A stretch of DNA of 44,430 bases from Gammaproteobacteria bacterium RIFCSPHIGHO2_12_FULL_37_14 (GTDB lineage: Bacteria; Pseudomonadota; Gammaproteobacteria; DSM-16500), in NCBI GenBank assembly GCA_001801485.1, contig MGXV01000049.1, forward strand, positions 1-44,430. Direction: 5' to 3'. Under the pieces are notes generated by a model, which was not told the origin of the DNA, ran no database searches, and was given only the letters and a program-made list of their open reading frames with translations. Position 1 is the stretch's first letter; the number at the start of each line of letters is the position of its first letter. Position numbers and translations under genes: made by a program. Below, in pieces: positions 7,727 through 16,548 of this stretch.

Positions 7727-10700
7727 CTAGCGTGAACTCTGACTCAACCCTACACTATCGACATTGCACGTCTTAAAGAAACAAGGAATGATGTTCTTTT
7801 TACGAGATTTTTGAACATTTAGAAGATAGTCTTCTTCTTCCTCTTCTGCGTCTTCAGCCAAGAAAGGAAGGAAAACTAAAGCCGGATTAGTTGTCGTCGT
7901 CGTAGTGGATGCAGCTGTTGTAGATGAAGAACTACTACTTGGGGTACTTTTATATAAGTCAATTCCATTAAAGAAATGCGTTCCCTGGCCAATGGTATTT
8001 AATAATACGATAGAATCAGCACCTGTTTGACCTGCAAATCCATTAACCGTGCCAGTTAAATTAGCAGCGTTTGTATCAAGCTCCAATGCACCAACTGTCA
8101 CTCTTCCTGTGGTGTTATTCGTGGTAATAGTAGCTGTACCAGTTGCTACTAACGTACTGCCACCTAATGCACTAAGCCCACTACCTGCACTTTGAGTAAA
8201 GTCACCTGTTGTAATCGTTGCATTATTAGTAATATTTGTTCCATTACTAATAACTAACGATGACAAGGCGGTTGTATTTCCTAAGTTTGCATCAAAAGTA
8301 ATATTGCCTGCAGCACCAGGATTTAAGGTGAAAGCAGCCGTACCATCAACTGTTGCAGAGAAGGTCATATCATTTCCATTTGAAACAAATTCTGCTGTTT
8401 TACTGCTGCCATTCATGCTTAATGCACCACTAACGGTAATTGCTCCACTAGTCGTTACACTTAAATTACCTGATACTGTTGATGCACCTAAATTCAAAGC
8501 ATTTGTATCCACTAAAGTGACATTATTACCACTCGTAATCAGTACTTTAGTAAAATTATTTCCTGAGTTTGAAAGCGTTAGATTATTGCTTGATCCTGCA
8601 GCAAAAGTAGCGGTTTTATCTGTACCACTGATAGTTAATGCGCCCGATTGTGTAATTGCACCGCCTGCCGTGACATCTAAATTACCTGTCATGCTTAATG
8701 CACCTAATGCAATAGCAGCATTATTAAATGCTAGCGTTAAATTACGTAAGCTGCTTGCTGATCCTAAGTTAGTAATCAACGATGCACTAGTATTAACATT
8801 GCGTAAATTAACATCGAGGATATTACCTAAGGTTCCACCGAGCGAAATTGTGCCATTTAAATCATTGGCTAGTGAAAGTGTAATATCTGAATTAGCTGCT
8901 GTACTTTCTAAAGTAAATGTTCCAGCACTAACTGCTTGAGTAATCGTACCTGATTGAGTAATTGACCCGCCTGATATTAAACTGAAGGCTCCACTGCCAA
9001 CAGCTGATGTAGCAATATCTAAAGCATTACTACTAGTTAATCCAATATTATTCGCACCACTGTTACTTAAGCCAATGGCTCCTGTGAAACTATTACTCTT
9101 CGTTAACGTTATGGCGCCTGCATTACCTGTAATGGTTACCGCTCCTGCACCCGCCGCTTGGGTGATCGTCGTCCCATCTGCTTGAGAAATACCAACGCCA
9201 TTTAACGTTAAGGTGCCTGTTCCGACAGAAACTGTTCCTGCACTCATCGCTCCTAATGTTCTCACTGATACATTATTTGCACCGCTATTCGATAGCGCTA
9301 TCGCTCCAGTGAAATCATTACTTGCATTCGTTAACGTAATTGCATTTGCTCCTGCTGTGAAACTAGATGTACTCGGCACAACTAAGGCACCTGATTGTGT
9401 GATTGCTCCGCCTGCGGTAATTGCTAAATCACCACCACTTTGTAATGTCAAAGCAGGTAAGGCAATCGCTGCGTTGTTATACGTTAAGGTTAAATCTCTT
9501 AAACTACTTAAGCTGCTTAAATTCGTTGGTAAGGCGGCACTTGAATTTGTATTGCGTAAATTGAAATCGCGAATGTTGCTAACCGTGCCGCCTATTGTCA
9601 CCGCTCCACTTAAATCATTCGCTGAGGATAAAGTCACATCAGAATTCGCTGCACTTGCTGTTAAGCTTGTTGTGCCACTTACAGTAAATGCACCTGTTTG
9701 AGTAATTGCACCACCTGCTGTGACATTCAAATTTCCAGTCATGGTCAATGCAGGTAACGATACAGCTGCATTATTATAGGTAATGGTTAGATCATCTAAA
9801 TTAGTTACTGATGTACCAAAATTAGTGATTGCACCCGCGCCTGTATTAACGTTACGTAATTTAATATCAAGAAAATTACCCAACACCGTACCATCTAAGG
9901 CAACGGTTCCGCTAAAATCATTTGCTTGTGTACTCAAGTCAATGTTTGAACTAGCAGAACTGCTTTTAATAGTAAATGTTCCTGCACTCGCAGCTTGAGT
10001 GATGACACCGGATTGCGTCATATTACCTGCGGACGTAAATTTCAAAGTCCCTGTTCCTACATCGACTGTACCTAACACTAACGCTGCATTATTAACAAGA
10101 TCAACATTATTCGCACCACTATTTGAAAGTGATACTGCGCCTGTGAATACGTTATTTTGCGTCAAGGTGATAGCATTCGCCCCTGCAGTGAAACCAGATG
10201 TACCATCAACATCAAGTACACCTGTTTGCGTAATGGCACCGCCTGCTGTGACACTTAAATCACCTGTCATGGTTAATGCTGCTAGCGAAATAGCAGCATT
10301 ATTATAAGTCAGTGTAACGTTACGTAAACTAGCGCTTGATAAATTAGCTATTATTCCCGCCCCTGCATCAGTATTACGTAATTTCACATCACGAAAATTA
10401 CTTTGTGTTCCACCTAATGTGACGGTGCTATCAAAATCGTTGGCTTGTGTACTTAAATCCATATCCACATTAGCTGCAGAAGCAATAAACGTGGCCGCGC
10501 CATCAACTGATAAGGCTCCACTTTGACTCAAAGCGCCACCCGTTGTTGTTTGGAATGTGCCGCGAACATCGGATGTTCCCAAATCAAGATCATCTACATC
10601 TACCAAGGCAACAGCATTACCCAGCGTAATAACCACTTTTGTAAAATCATTACTACTATCATCTAATGTAATATTATTATCCGCCCCTGCATTAAACGTT

Positions 10701-13700
10701 GCTGTCTTACTAGCACCATTGACAGTTAAGGTACCACTATCTGTAATTGCGCCTCCCGCTGTGATCGATAAATCACCTGATACAGTGGATGCACCTAATA
10801 CGATCGCGCCTGCATCTACTAATGTCACATTATTACCGGAAGTAATCGCAACCGTTGAAAAATTATTTGCTACATCATTTAAGGTAATATTGTTACCAGA
10901 ACCAGCAGCAAGCGTTGTGGTTCCACCAGTCGATGTGATAGTGCCGCTATCAGTTATTTCACCAGTATTAGTGATCGTAAGCGCACCAACTGTTTGGCTT
11001 ACACCAGTAATATCCAGGGTGCCACTATTGGTTAATGAAATATCTCCACTGGTCGCGTTTGTCCCATTAAAACTGGTTATTGTATTAGTATTAGTAAGTG
11101 TCGTACCACCCACAGAGCTAGTTGTGAGTAGTGCGCCATTAATAATGGCAGAACCTGATGTTGAAATTGTACCTGCTGACGTTAAAGTAATATTACCGGT
11201 GGTGCTTAAATTAGAGGCTGTACCTAAATCATCTGCTAAACTGGCAATAGTCATATTACCTGTGCCATCTCTAAGAGAAATTGCTCCTCCTGATTTATCT
11301 GCCGCAATGCTATTTAAATTATTACTTGCGTTCGTTAAGGTAACATCACCGCCGCCACGCAGCAATAAATCAGAGGTACTGGTACTGAGGTTCAATGCCA
11401 CAGAACCCTGTGTAATTGCTCCTGCTGATGCGAGAGTGAATACATCCGTCGCAAAAGCTGCATCAGGCGTCCAAGATGACGTACCAAACGTGATAGCACC
11501 TGCACCAGTACTACCAATGCGAATATCAGCAGCTTGAAGAAGATTTAATTCAGTTGCAGATAAATCCGCTTGCTGATCCGATCCTATAAGACCAATGGTT
11601 GTCGTATCAGGAACAGTGATCACAACAAAAGAGCTAGAGCCACCATCCACACTATTATCACTATTAATATTAAAATTTCCGGCTTTTAATGTTACCCCTT
11701 TAGTCGCCGTAATATCTTCCACACCAAGGATACCGCTATTAGCATTAATATTTACCCCACCATTCGTAGCGCTGATTACTGAGTTGATAGTTGTATTGCC
11801 TGTTCCACCATTGGTAATAACCACAGCATTAGCATTGGTACTTTTTGTTGTAATAGATGAGGTAGCATCAATATTAATACTATGTGCTCCTCCTGCTGTA
11901 GCACCATCTAAAGTGATAATGCCACCAGCAGTATCGTCAGCATTATTAGAAGCAATATCATCATCAGCATTAATAGTTAGGTTCTGAGATGCAGAAAGCG
12001 TAATATTACCGGTTGTCGTAGTAAATGTCCCTTGAGTACCTAAACTCCCACCTAAACTCTTCAATGTAATATTACCGGTACCCGTTGAAAGATTAGTGCT
12101 CGTTGGCAGTGTTAATGTACCTGATGATGTAACATATAAGCTTGCATCAGCATTCAATGTTGGTGCACCTAATGTCATATTACCTGTTGATTCAATAAAC
12201 GCGCCGCCTGACCCTGCAGTCAAAGTAATCGTTTGCCCACTCGTAGTAATAGAGATAGGGTTGGCAGAGGTACCGATGCTACTGGCACTGGCGCTAGGTA
12301 CTGTCAAGATGATTGAGTTACTATTTGACTGAACGGTACCTGCCGATCGTGTAATAGAACCACCCGTTGAATTTGATCCTGTATTGGTTGCAATCGTAAT
12401 GCTTCTATTATTTGAAGTAATATTTCCACCATCTAAACTTACTCCGCCCGTTCCACCACCGGCTGCATTTACATTAATTGCAATCTTAGAAGCATTTCCA
12501 CCAGCAAGGGAACCACTACTGCCGATCGTCACACCACTGCTACCACTCCCTTTTTTATTTGCATTAAGTGTGATTCCTAATGAATCGGTACCACCATTAT
12601 CTGTGCTCAGTGCGCCATTAACAGTAATGGCATCTTGCGCATCAACCGTAATCGTTCCGTTATTAGCTGCAGTAATCGCACCCAGCGTTGCACTCCCTAT
12701 TGCTTGTGTTGCATCACCCGCTGTTATCTGAACTGAACCACCGCCTGTCGTAATGCTTGAACCCGTTTGGAAAATGATATCGCCCGCTCCTACCGTGGTA
12801 TTATCACCTGCTTTCAAGGTAAAAAAATTCGTACTGCTGGTTAAACTACTACTCAGGTCAACTGTTGCTGACGCACCACCTGATGTACCAATATAAATAT
12901 CTCGTTTTGCTTCTAAAGTAATATTGGTATTGCCTAAAGCTTGTAATTTACCTACGGAAACGGTATTGCCACCATCGTCAGCAACATCAAAATCGATTTC
13001 GCCACTGGTAAAAGAATCATCTAATGTTCCCGTTCCATTTGCACCATCCACCACATATATATCAGTCGGATCTAATAACACTAAACCTGCTTTTCCAAAT
13101 ATTGTTTTTACATCTACATTACCTTCGTAAACTAAAATTCCACCCGAAGTTTCAACCAACCCACCATCACCACCTAATAAACCACCTCTTGCTGAAATTG
13201 TTCCATAAAACTTAGTGCCGTAATCTGACCACAAAATTACTGATCCACCATCACCTATAGTAATAGCGTCGGCGTTAGCGATTGCGCTCGCGCCAAAAAA
13301 TGTATAATTCGCATTAGGTAATGGCCCCACACCGCGGAAATTACCACCCAATAAAATCTCACCACCACCTACATCACCACTGGCATCAAATAAAGCTTGA
13401 TCTGTTACACCAACTTTTTCGCCGCTTACTTTAATTTTGCCGCCTTTGTACCCTGCACTCCTACCCGATGCATCTACTTTTCCTGTTACTTTCACCACAC
13501 CTTCACTGCCACCAAACAAACTAATCACACCTGTTTTGCTAACCGATACACTACGTGCTTGTGCTACACCTTGCATATTAATGACATTATCCACCACTCC
13601 TTTCGCTACTTTCGCACTAATTTCAATTCGTCCGCCATCTGCTAATAATTCTCCCGTATTACTCACCGCATTTTTCATCGGATGACCATTCTCATCATTC

Positions 13701-14422
13701 GCTGCTTTGGTAACCGTACCTCCAACACTAAAATTAATGAGTTGATCACCATACAAATCCACCGTATAGGCTGTGCCTGATGCTAATGCTATTTTTCCCA
13801 TCCGTGCTTTTATCACACCAGAGTTCACGACACCGGGTGCAACTAATGCAACTAATCCACCTTCTGCTGCCGTAATCGTACCTTTGTTGATGATCGTACC
13901 ACCACTATCTGGTAATTGACTGAAAATTAATTTGCCTGCCATGAAATCTTCATTGCGAATATTTGCTGTGGTCGCGATTAATCCTCCAACATCCACTTGT
14001 GCGGTTGGACCAAAAACAATTCCTGCTTGGTTAATAATTACAACATGACCATTCGCATTAAGTTGACCATAAATTTGTGATGCTTGTGAATTATCGATGA
14101 CACGATTAAGAATCATCGATGAAGAAGAAGGTTGGTTAAATTGCGTTCTTTCACCTTGCTGAATATTGAATGTACGCCAATCGATAATTGCTTTGTCACT
14201 CGATTGATTAATGGTAGTCGTTGTTCCCTCCACAACAATCGTCGCTGCTCCTCCTACTACTTGTCCTCCTTCGGGGTTCGCGATGGCAACACTTGATAGA
14301 CCTAAAAATAGATAAATTGCAATTGATGGGAATAATTTAACCAGCCTATCTACTATCCTTGTTAATCGAATTTTATCCTCACTTAACAGTTGGGTAATAG
14401 TTAAGTTATTTTTTTTACACAC
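7727..14422 (-). CDS. Giant two-partner-secretion exoprotein (filamentous-haemagglutinin type, TpsA)
   Basis: About 2230 residues. After a long N-terminal stretch and signal peptide (hydrophobic IAIYLFLGLSSVAIA, cleavage before NPEGG) comes a TPS domain. Landmarks are VVGGAATI, TTTINQSSDKAIIDWRTFNI, FNQPSSSSMILNRV, GQLNANGHVVIINQAGIVFGP and VDVGGLIATTANI, the signature of haemagglutinin N-terminal domains recognised by a TpsB porin. The rest is a Gly/Ser/Thr/Asn-rich beta-helix with many degenerate ~95-110 residue modules (…TAGGAITQSGAL…, …NNVTLVD…, …LRNVNT…). The C terminus has an acidic EDAEEEEED patch and two Cys. No TpsB gene is in the window. Start: I prefer GTG at 14422 with AGGAG 11 nt upstream; a TTG at 14443 is in frame but poorly placed. 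An ATG at 14433 is out of frame and would join only through an A8 run. Likely a surface adhesin. Confidence 0.85.
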   Translation of the reverse strand: MCKKNNLTITQLLSEDKIRLTRIVDRLVKLFPSIAIYLFLGLSSVAIANPEGGQVVGGAATIVVEGTTTTINQSSDKAIIDWRTFNIQQGERTQFNQPSSSSMILNRVIDNSQASQIYGQLNANGHVVIINQAGIVFGPTAQVDVGGLIATTANIRNEDFMAGKLIFSQLPDSGGTIINKGTITAAEGGLVALVAPGVVNSGVIKARMGKIALASGTAYTVDLYGDQLINFSVGGTVTKAANDENGHPMKNAVSNTGELLADGGRIEISAKVAKGVVDNVINMQGVAQARSVSVSKTGVISLFGGSEGVVKVTGKVDASGRSAGYKGGKIKVSGEKVGVTDQALFDASGDVGGGEILLGGNFRGVGPLPNANYTFFGASAIANADAITIGDGGSVILWSDYGTKFYGTISARGGLLGGDGGLVETSGGILVYEGNVDVKTIFGKAGLVLLDPTDIYVVDGANGTGTLDDSFTSGEIDFDVADDGGNTVSVGKLQALGNTNITLEAKRDIYIGTSGGASATVDLSSSLTSSTNFFTLKAGDNTTVGAGDIIFQTGSSITTGGGSVQITAGDATQAIGSATLGAITAANNGTITVDAQDAITVNGALSTDNGGTDSLGITLNANKKGSGSSGVTIGSSGSLAGGNASKIAINVNAAGGGTGGVSLDGGNITSNNRSITIATNTGSNSTGGSITRSAGTVQSNSNSIILTVPSASASSIGTSANPISITTSGQTITLTAGSGGAFIESTGNMTLGAPTLNADASLYVTSSGTLTLPTSTNLSTGTGNITLKSLGGSLGTQGTFTTTTGNITLSASQNLTINADDDIASNNADDTAGGIITLDGATAGGAHSINIDATSSITTKSTNANAVVITNGGTGNTTINSVISATNGGVNINANSGILGVEDITATKGVTLKAGNFNINSDNSVDGGSSSFVVITVPDTTTIGLIGSDQQADLSATELNLLQAADIRIGSTGAGAITFGTSSWTPDAAFATDVFTLASAGAITQGSVALNLSTSTSDLLLRGGGDVTLTNASNNLNSIAADKSGGAISLRDGTGNMTIASLADDLGTASNLSTTGNITLTSAGTISTSGSAIINGALLTTSSVGGTTLTNTNTITSFNGTNATSGDISLTNSGTLDITGVSQTVGALTITNTGEITDSGTITSTGGTTTLAAGSGNNITLNDVANNFSTVAITSGNNVTLVDAGAIVLGASTVSGDLSITAGGAITDSGTLTVNGASKTATFNAGADNNITLDDSSNDFTKVVITLGNAVALVDVDDLDLGTSDVRGTFQTTTGGALSQSGALSVDGAATFIASAANVDMDLSTQANDFDSTVTLGGTQSNFRDVKLRNTDAGAGIIANLSSASLRNVTLTYNNAAISLAALTMTGDLSVTAGGAITQTGVLDVDGTSGFTAGANAITLTQNNVFTGAVSLSNSGANNVDLVNNAALVLGTVDVGTGTLKFTSAGNMTQSGVITQAASAGTFTIKSSSASSNIDLSTQANDFSGTVALDGTVLGNFLDIKLRNVNTGAGAITNFGTSVTNLDDLTITYNNAAVSLPALTMTGNLNVTAGGAITQTGAFTVSGTTSLTASAANSDVTLSSANDLSGAVTIGGTVSNIRDFNLRNTNSSAALPTNLSSLSSLRDLTLTYNNAAIALPALTLQSGGDLAITAGGAITQSGALVVPSTSSFTAGANAITLTNASNDFTGAIALSNSGANNVSVRTLGAMSAGTVSVGTGTLTLNGVGISQADGTTITQAAGAGAVTITGNAGAITLTKSNSFTGAIGLSNSGANNIGLTSSNALDIATSAVGSGAFSLISGGSITQSGTITQAVSAGTFTLESTAANSDITLSLANDLNGTISLGGTLGNILDVNLRNVNTSASLITNLGSASSLRNLTLAFNNAAIALGALSMTGNLDVTAGGAITQSGALTISGTDKTATFAAGSSNNLTLSNSGNNFTKVLITSGNNVTLVDTNALNLGASTVSGNLSVTTSGAITVSGALSMNGSSKTAEFVSNGNDMTFSATVDGTAAFTLNPGAAGNITFDANLGNTTALSSLVISNGTNITNNATITTGDFTQSAGSGLSALGGSTLVATGTATITTNNTTGRVTVGALELDTNAANLTGTVNGFAGQTGADSIVLLNTIGQGTHFFNGIDLYKSTPSSSSSSTTAASTTTTTTNPALVFLPFLAEDAEEEEEDYLLNVQKSRKKNIIPCFFKTCNVDSVGLSQSSR

Positions 14423-14815
14423 CTTAGCGGCATCTCCTGTCAATCCTTAGACAATAAAAAGTATTTTAGATAACAAATATGCTACTTACATATATAAAGG
14501 TTAGTACGTTTTTTGGCTTTTTTATGGAAGAAAAACTAATTATTTCAATGGATAAACATTAACTAACTGAAAATATTGATAAAATTAAAAACGTGGTTTT
14601 TTGCCTTTTGCCAAATAAGATTGTTCATTATTTAACTTTCATTTAACCTGAAGAAGAATAGAAGACCATAAAAATCCGTGGGGGTCACTTAACGAAAAAA
14701 GGTCTTATCAAGCAAGATAGCGTCAGAGCTGAGCAACTATGGTTATGAGAATTAGCCATGGGTTTATCTGAGAATGGCCTAGTAAGCGAGAGCCGATAAA
14801 ATTTCCGCAACTTTT
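14423..14815. other. Intergenic region, no gene seen
   Basis: About 390 bp between the exoprotein start and the end of the next minus-strand gene. It should hold the exoprotein promoter, AT-rich at 14450-14620, but I cannot pick a convincing -35/-10 pair. The part near 14680-14800 is less AT-rich and has no readable frame longer than about 20 codons. Confidence 0.4.
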
Positions 14816-15670
14816 TTACCTTTTTAGCTGATTTGTTTTCCAAATCGTATGGTTCGCATTCATATATGCTTGAAAATTTAGCGAGATAAAACTGTAAGTT
14901 CCACTACCTTTGACAATTAGGTCGCAATTATCTAACACATATTTTGCATACTCAAATTTATCTTTAAATATTTTCTTGAGATCTTCAGTTGTCACTGATT
15001 TCATAGAAGATTTTTCACCACCATGTATCCACATATAATATGCTAATTCCATTAATGATTGTTTTATAAATCTCCCTTCATCTAAACTTAAAATTTCATT
15101 TGTTATTTGGCTGTTTTCACCTACCAAATATCCTACTAAGGCTGCTATTTTTTGACCTTCAAATAAATTATATATTTCCCGCTTAGTTCTTATGGGATAT
15201 AATTTTTCTTCCGCCTGGTCTTTTTCTTCATCAAGGTCTTCTTGAATCAGATTACTAATCACATTTTTAAGAATTCCATAATCAAGGGGGATATGACCTT
15301 CTTCTAATATATTTATCAAAGATGGTGTGAATGTCTTATCACTACGCTTAATTATTCCTTTTTCAAAGGGCAATTTAGTCAGATCACTATCTTTAACGGT
15401 TATTTTAGTGTAATCCCATTTTCCATCTCCATTTTTATCGCCATAAACAAAAAATTCGCTTTCATTTTTTCGCATTAAAATGGGTGTGTTGGTCTGCTGT
15501 GCTTTCTCTAAAATAGCTGGGCTTATTGTAGATAATTCTTCGCCATTATTTAGAGACATTAAAGAAAGGTCACACCCATCAGGGCTTTTTTCATCGAGGC
15601 CAAATCTATCGGCTAAGTCTTTTTGAAACGCTTTAAGACGTTCTAATTTTTGAGGGTTTTTTGAAAACAT
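14816..15670 (-). CDS. Protein with NACHT/NLR-like C-terminal winged-helix region, no ATPase core
   Basis: The 284-residue protein has no signal peptide. Residues about 75-90 hold DKNGDGKWD, a calcium-loop-like sequence. From about 165 onward, IYNLFEGQKIAALVGYL … LMELAYYMWIHGG … VTTEDLKKIF … NCDLIVKGSGTYSFISLNFQAYMNA follows the layout of the region after the NACHT ATPase in NLR-like proteins. There a winged helix ends with the motif [YF]-F-H-L-[ST]-F-Q-E-Y. No P-loop is present, so the resemblance is to an isolated downstream module. It could be a fragment of a larger gene or a free-standing effector; residue-level evidence is limited. A tandem TTAA half-site with a degenerate second half lies about 85 bp upstream. 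Confidence 0.5.
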   Translation of the reverse strand: MFSKNPQKLERLKAFQKDLADRFGLDEKSPDGCDLSLMSLNNGEELSTISPAILEKAQQTNTPILMRKNESEFFVYGDKNGDGKWDYTKITVKDSDLTKLPFEKGIIKRSDKTFTPSLINILEEGHIPLDYGILKNVISNLIQEDLDEEKDQAEEKLYPIRTKREIYNLFEGQKIAALVGYLVGENSQITNEILSLDEGRFIKQSLMELAYYMWIHGGEKSSMKSVTTEDLKKIFKDKFEYAKYVLDNCDLIVKGSGTYSFISLNFQAYMNANHTIWKTNQLKR

Positions 15671-15778
15671 AATAATTATTCTCCTCTTATATCAATTAAG
15701 AGTACCAGCAAGAATCGTCCGCAAATGCTACACAAAAATTACTATAAAAAAAACCTTAAAACGTAGATCCATTTCATT

Positions 15779-16153
15779 TTACTTAATAATTTTGTAATTA
15801 ACTATTGCATCAACTTCAATTTTAGTATCCTTATCATTGCAAGGAGGTTCATAGTCACAAATTTTTATTTTTTTTACAAAAATCTTTAAGCGTTTACCAT
15901 GCCATTTTTTTGTTTCCTTGGAACTATCTCCAGAATTGCATAAACTTAAAGTTGAATTAGTATTAACAATAAATTTTTTAATTATAGTTTGATCGTTATG
16001 GTAAAAGGTACCAGTGACCCAGCAATAGTCACCCCATTCAATGAAATTAATAATAAATAAGTTATTCTGACATAATTTTGGCGATGCATTAGCATTTATC
16101 GCCGAGAAAATTATAATGAATAAAGAAAATATAAATAATATTTTGTTAAACAA
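15779..16153 (-). CDS. Small exported protein of unknown function (TTG start)
   Basis: The 124-residue product begins with a clear signal peptide (Lys-containing start, hydrophobic ILFIFSLFIIIFSAI, then NANAS before the likely cleavage site). The mature part is about 100 residues with five Cys and a basic KKWHGKRLKIFVKKIK stretch. The start is TTG at 16153, supported by AAGGTGG about nine bases upstream; there is no ATG that keeps the signal peptide. I do not recognise a family. It probably acts in the periplasm or outside the cell. Confidence 0.6.
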   Translation of the reverse strand: MFNKILFIFSLFIIIFSAINANASPKLCQNNLFIINFIEWGDYCWVTGTFYHNDQTIIKKFIVNTNSTLSLCNSGDSSKETKKWHGKRLKIFVKKIKICDYEPPCNDKDTKIEVDAIVNYKIIK

Positions 16154-16318
16154 GGCTATTTTCCACCTTATCTGCTAGTCCACAAAAACGACCCTTTATT
16201 CTCAATTTTTTCTCTTAACCCTCTAACTCCCCACCCTTGAAGACGACACATTTCTGTGTAAAAATCCCGTTTTAGTGGGTCATTAATAATGATTAATTTT
16301 AAAAAATGCGACCAGCTT

Positions 16319-16345
16319 AATTATTGTGACACTGTCACAATAATT
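16319..16345. promoter_or_regulatory. Perfect 13-bp inverted repeat, candidate operator
   Basis: AATTATTGTGACA, one base, then its exact reverse complement TGTCACAATAATT. It resembles a dimeric repressor or activator site. The inner TGTGA and TCACA are five bases apart, not the six of a CRP site. It lies about 165 bp from the small secreted gene and 200 bp from the ankyrin/HEAT gene. Confidence 0.5.
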
Positions 16346-16463
16346 GTAAGTGATTGAATTTAATTAATATTAATGATTCTATAGGGCAAAATAACACTTG
16401 TCAATAAGCTGATAATAAGAGTTATCACGCTTAAATTTAAATTGGTGAAGGTGGATTCACGTG

Positions 16464-16481
16464 TTTTAAGCTTATTTTAAG
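16464..16481 (+). promoter_or_regulatory. PmrA-box-like site upstream of the ankyrin/HEAT gene
   Basis: TTTAAG-CTTAT-TTTAAG fully matches YTTAAK-N5-YTTAAK, with half-sites 11 bp apart. TATACA at 16495-16500 is a possible -10. The site is 68 bp before the ATG. Confidence 0.55.
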
Positions 16482-16548
16482 ACTATCCGTATCTTATACA
16501 TATATTACTTAGCTGTAATAATTCCCTCTATTTTAGGCGAGTAACACC

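Larger units (their letters stand above)
16154..16548. other. Regulatory intergenic region upstream of the ankyrin/HEAT gene
   Basis: About 395 bp between divergent genes. It holds no gene. It contains a perfect 27-bp palindrome (16319-16345) and a PmrA-box-like site (16464-16481), listed separately. Confidence 0.5.

Noticed and set aside
8304..11987. Long plus-strand open frames opposite the exoprotein gene
   Set aside because: They are antisense shadows of a repetitive Gly/Ser/Thr/Asn-rich gene, with low-complexity Pro/Val/Ala-rich products and no ribosome sites.
16319..16345. CRP or FNR binding site
   Set aside because: The TGTGA and TCACA halves are five, not six, bases apart, and the perfect outer arms extend well beyond a CRP site.
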